Source of the DNA: Bacteroidota bacterium
GTDB taxonomy: Bacteria > Bacteroidota > Rhodothermia > Rhodothermales > UBA10348
Direction: 5' to 3'
Assembly (NCBI GenBank): GCA_004356265.1
Contig: SMXK01000091.1
Location: 1 to 23,825 of the forward strand
Length of the DNA stretch: 23,825 nt
Both the position numbers and the translations under genes were made by a program. The first letter of the stretch is position 1, and each line of letters starts with the position of its first letter. Shown piece by piece: positions 23,274-23,825 of the stretch. The notes beneath the pieces were generated by a model. The model worked only from the letters and a program-made list of their open reading frames with translations, was not told the origin of the DNA and did no database searches.

Positions 23274-23825
23274 TATCCCCGGTTGTTTGAACCAACAGCA
23301 AATATTTATCCGCGAAATAACTGTCCCCGGGCGGTTGGGCCAATATTTCATTGACAGAATACCCTGTTACACGTACCATCGGATCGGATTCTAATAGTAC
23401 GGCTACTTCGGCATCCAGAGAACCACCTTTCAGGCAAATGAGTCCCGGTGGCCAGTAAGAGTCTTCGACAGCTCGGTCTTCGACCATGTCGTCCGTGAAA
23501 GTATTCTCCTGAAGGATTTCTTTTGCGAAAGCACCGTCATTAGGACCCATCTTTGCCAGAATCTGACCTCGATGCGCAATTCTTACATCGTTTCGAACGT
23601 TTGTAAGCATTTTTTTATGCCACCTCCACAGTTCGGAGAGGGATGCGGTTGCCCGGGAAACTGAAAACGTAGCCGTTCCCGGCCATTCGTCTGCGCGCCC
23701 ATGAAAGACGTCTACATTTGAAACCGATAATCGCTTCGCCATTGACGAAACCGCCTGCATCTTTTTTCCCACTTTATCGACAGCTGTAATATTAATCCCA
23801 GGTGTAGTGATTCCCAGGGGTAAAG
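23263..23825 (-). CDS. rsmG: 16S rRNA (guanine-N7)-methyltransferase RsmG, C-terminal part (runs off right edge)
   Basis: The frame is open from the right edge to a TAA at 23263-23265, giving about 186 residues. It enters the window with LPLGITTPGINITAVDKVGKK, which matches the SAM-binding loop region of RsmG/GidB (usual form PGIPLAI...VTLIDSVGKK). It continues with FSVSRATASLSEL, corresponding to the family motif around the conserved Arg, and ends with LICLKGGSLDAEV and a C-terminal strand FADKYLLLV. Between these lies a stretch (about 23480-23605) longer than I expect for typical RsmG. The enzyme methylates 16S rRNA near the decoding site. The N-terminus is outside the window; a GTG at 23772 is internal and not the start. 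Its end overlaps the downstream WYL regulator by 11 bases, indicating one operon. rsmG often lies near the chromosome origin. Confidence 0.87.
   Translation of the reverse strand, partial: LPLGITTPGINITAVDKVGKKMQAVSSMAKRLSVSNVDVFHGRADEWPGTATFSVSRATASLSELWRWHKKMLTNVRNDVRIAHRGQILAKMGPNDGAFAKEILQENTFTDDMVEDRAVEDSYWPPGLICLKGGSLDAEVAVLLESDPMVRVTGYSVNEILAQPPGDSYFADKYLLLVQTTGDNGE

Overview
The window looks like chromosomal DNA from a member of the Bacteroidota in the broad sense, most likely the Rhodothermia/Balneolia side. Four things suggest this: a GyrB N-terminus of that style, a UvrA of the Bacteroidota form, a protein with a BatA N-terminal domain joined to a VWA domain, and start codons that almost all lack a Shine-Dalgarno sequence. 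Base composition is moderate (roughly half G+C by eye) and similar across the window. I see no insertion sequences, phage genes, tRNAs, rRNAs, CRISPR arrays or defence islands. This is a dense housekeeping region, not an accessory island. The longest gap between genes is about 260 bases.

Layout. 1-5997, all minus strand, listed in order of transcription: a VWA/BatA-type membrane protein, a small membrane protein with a soluble tail, the ribosome-associated GTPase HflX, a two-CBS-domain protein, and gyrB, which runs off the left edge. 6256-11794, plus strand: uvrA, then two adjacent GT4 glycosyltransferases. 11786-14416, minus: a large duplicated RND/MMPL transporter, tail to tail with the second glycosyltransferase. 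14544-14960, plus: a MaoC-type (R)-hydratase. 15041-17802, minus: recF followed by an M48 metalloprotease lipoprotein. 17933-22284, plus: murQ and mfd. 22281-23825, minus: rsmG (runs off the right edge) followed by an overlapping WYL-domain regulator.

The genes centre on genome maintenance. GyrB sets supercoiling. UvrA and Mfd belong to nucleotide-excision repair and its transcription-coupled branch, and RecF loads RecA at gaps. The WYL regulator next to mfd could be a stress or DNA-damage regulator, but that is inference. A second theme is the envelope: two lipid- or polysaccharide-type glycosyltransferases, an RND exporter, an M48 lipoprotein protease and MurQ for muropeptide recycling.

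The best non-coding signal is a perfect 16-bp parS centromere site, TGTTTCACGTGAAACA at 18892-18907, just before the mfd start codon. With gyrB, recF and rsmG in the same window, it suggests the replication-origin half of the chromosome, with ParB loading between murQ and mfd. Two small tandem repeats sit at convergent gene ends: four 16-bp units at 14985-15048, and seven 9-bp units at 11795-11857 that encode a Thr-rich tail. I found no wholly new multi-gene system. The most useful leads are parS placement, the repeats, the WYL-rsmG-mfd arrangement and the non-ATG starts of hflX and its upstream neighbour.
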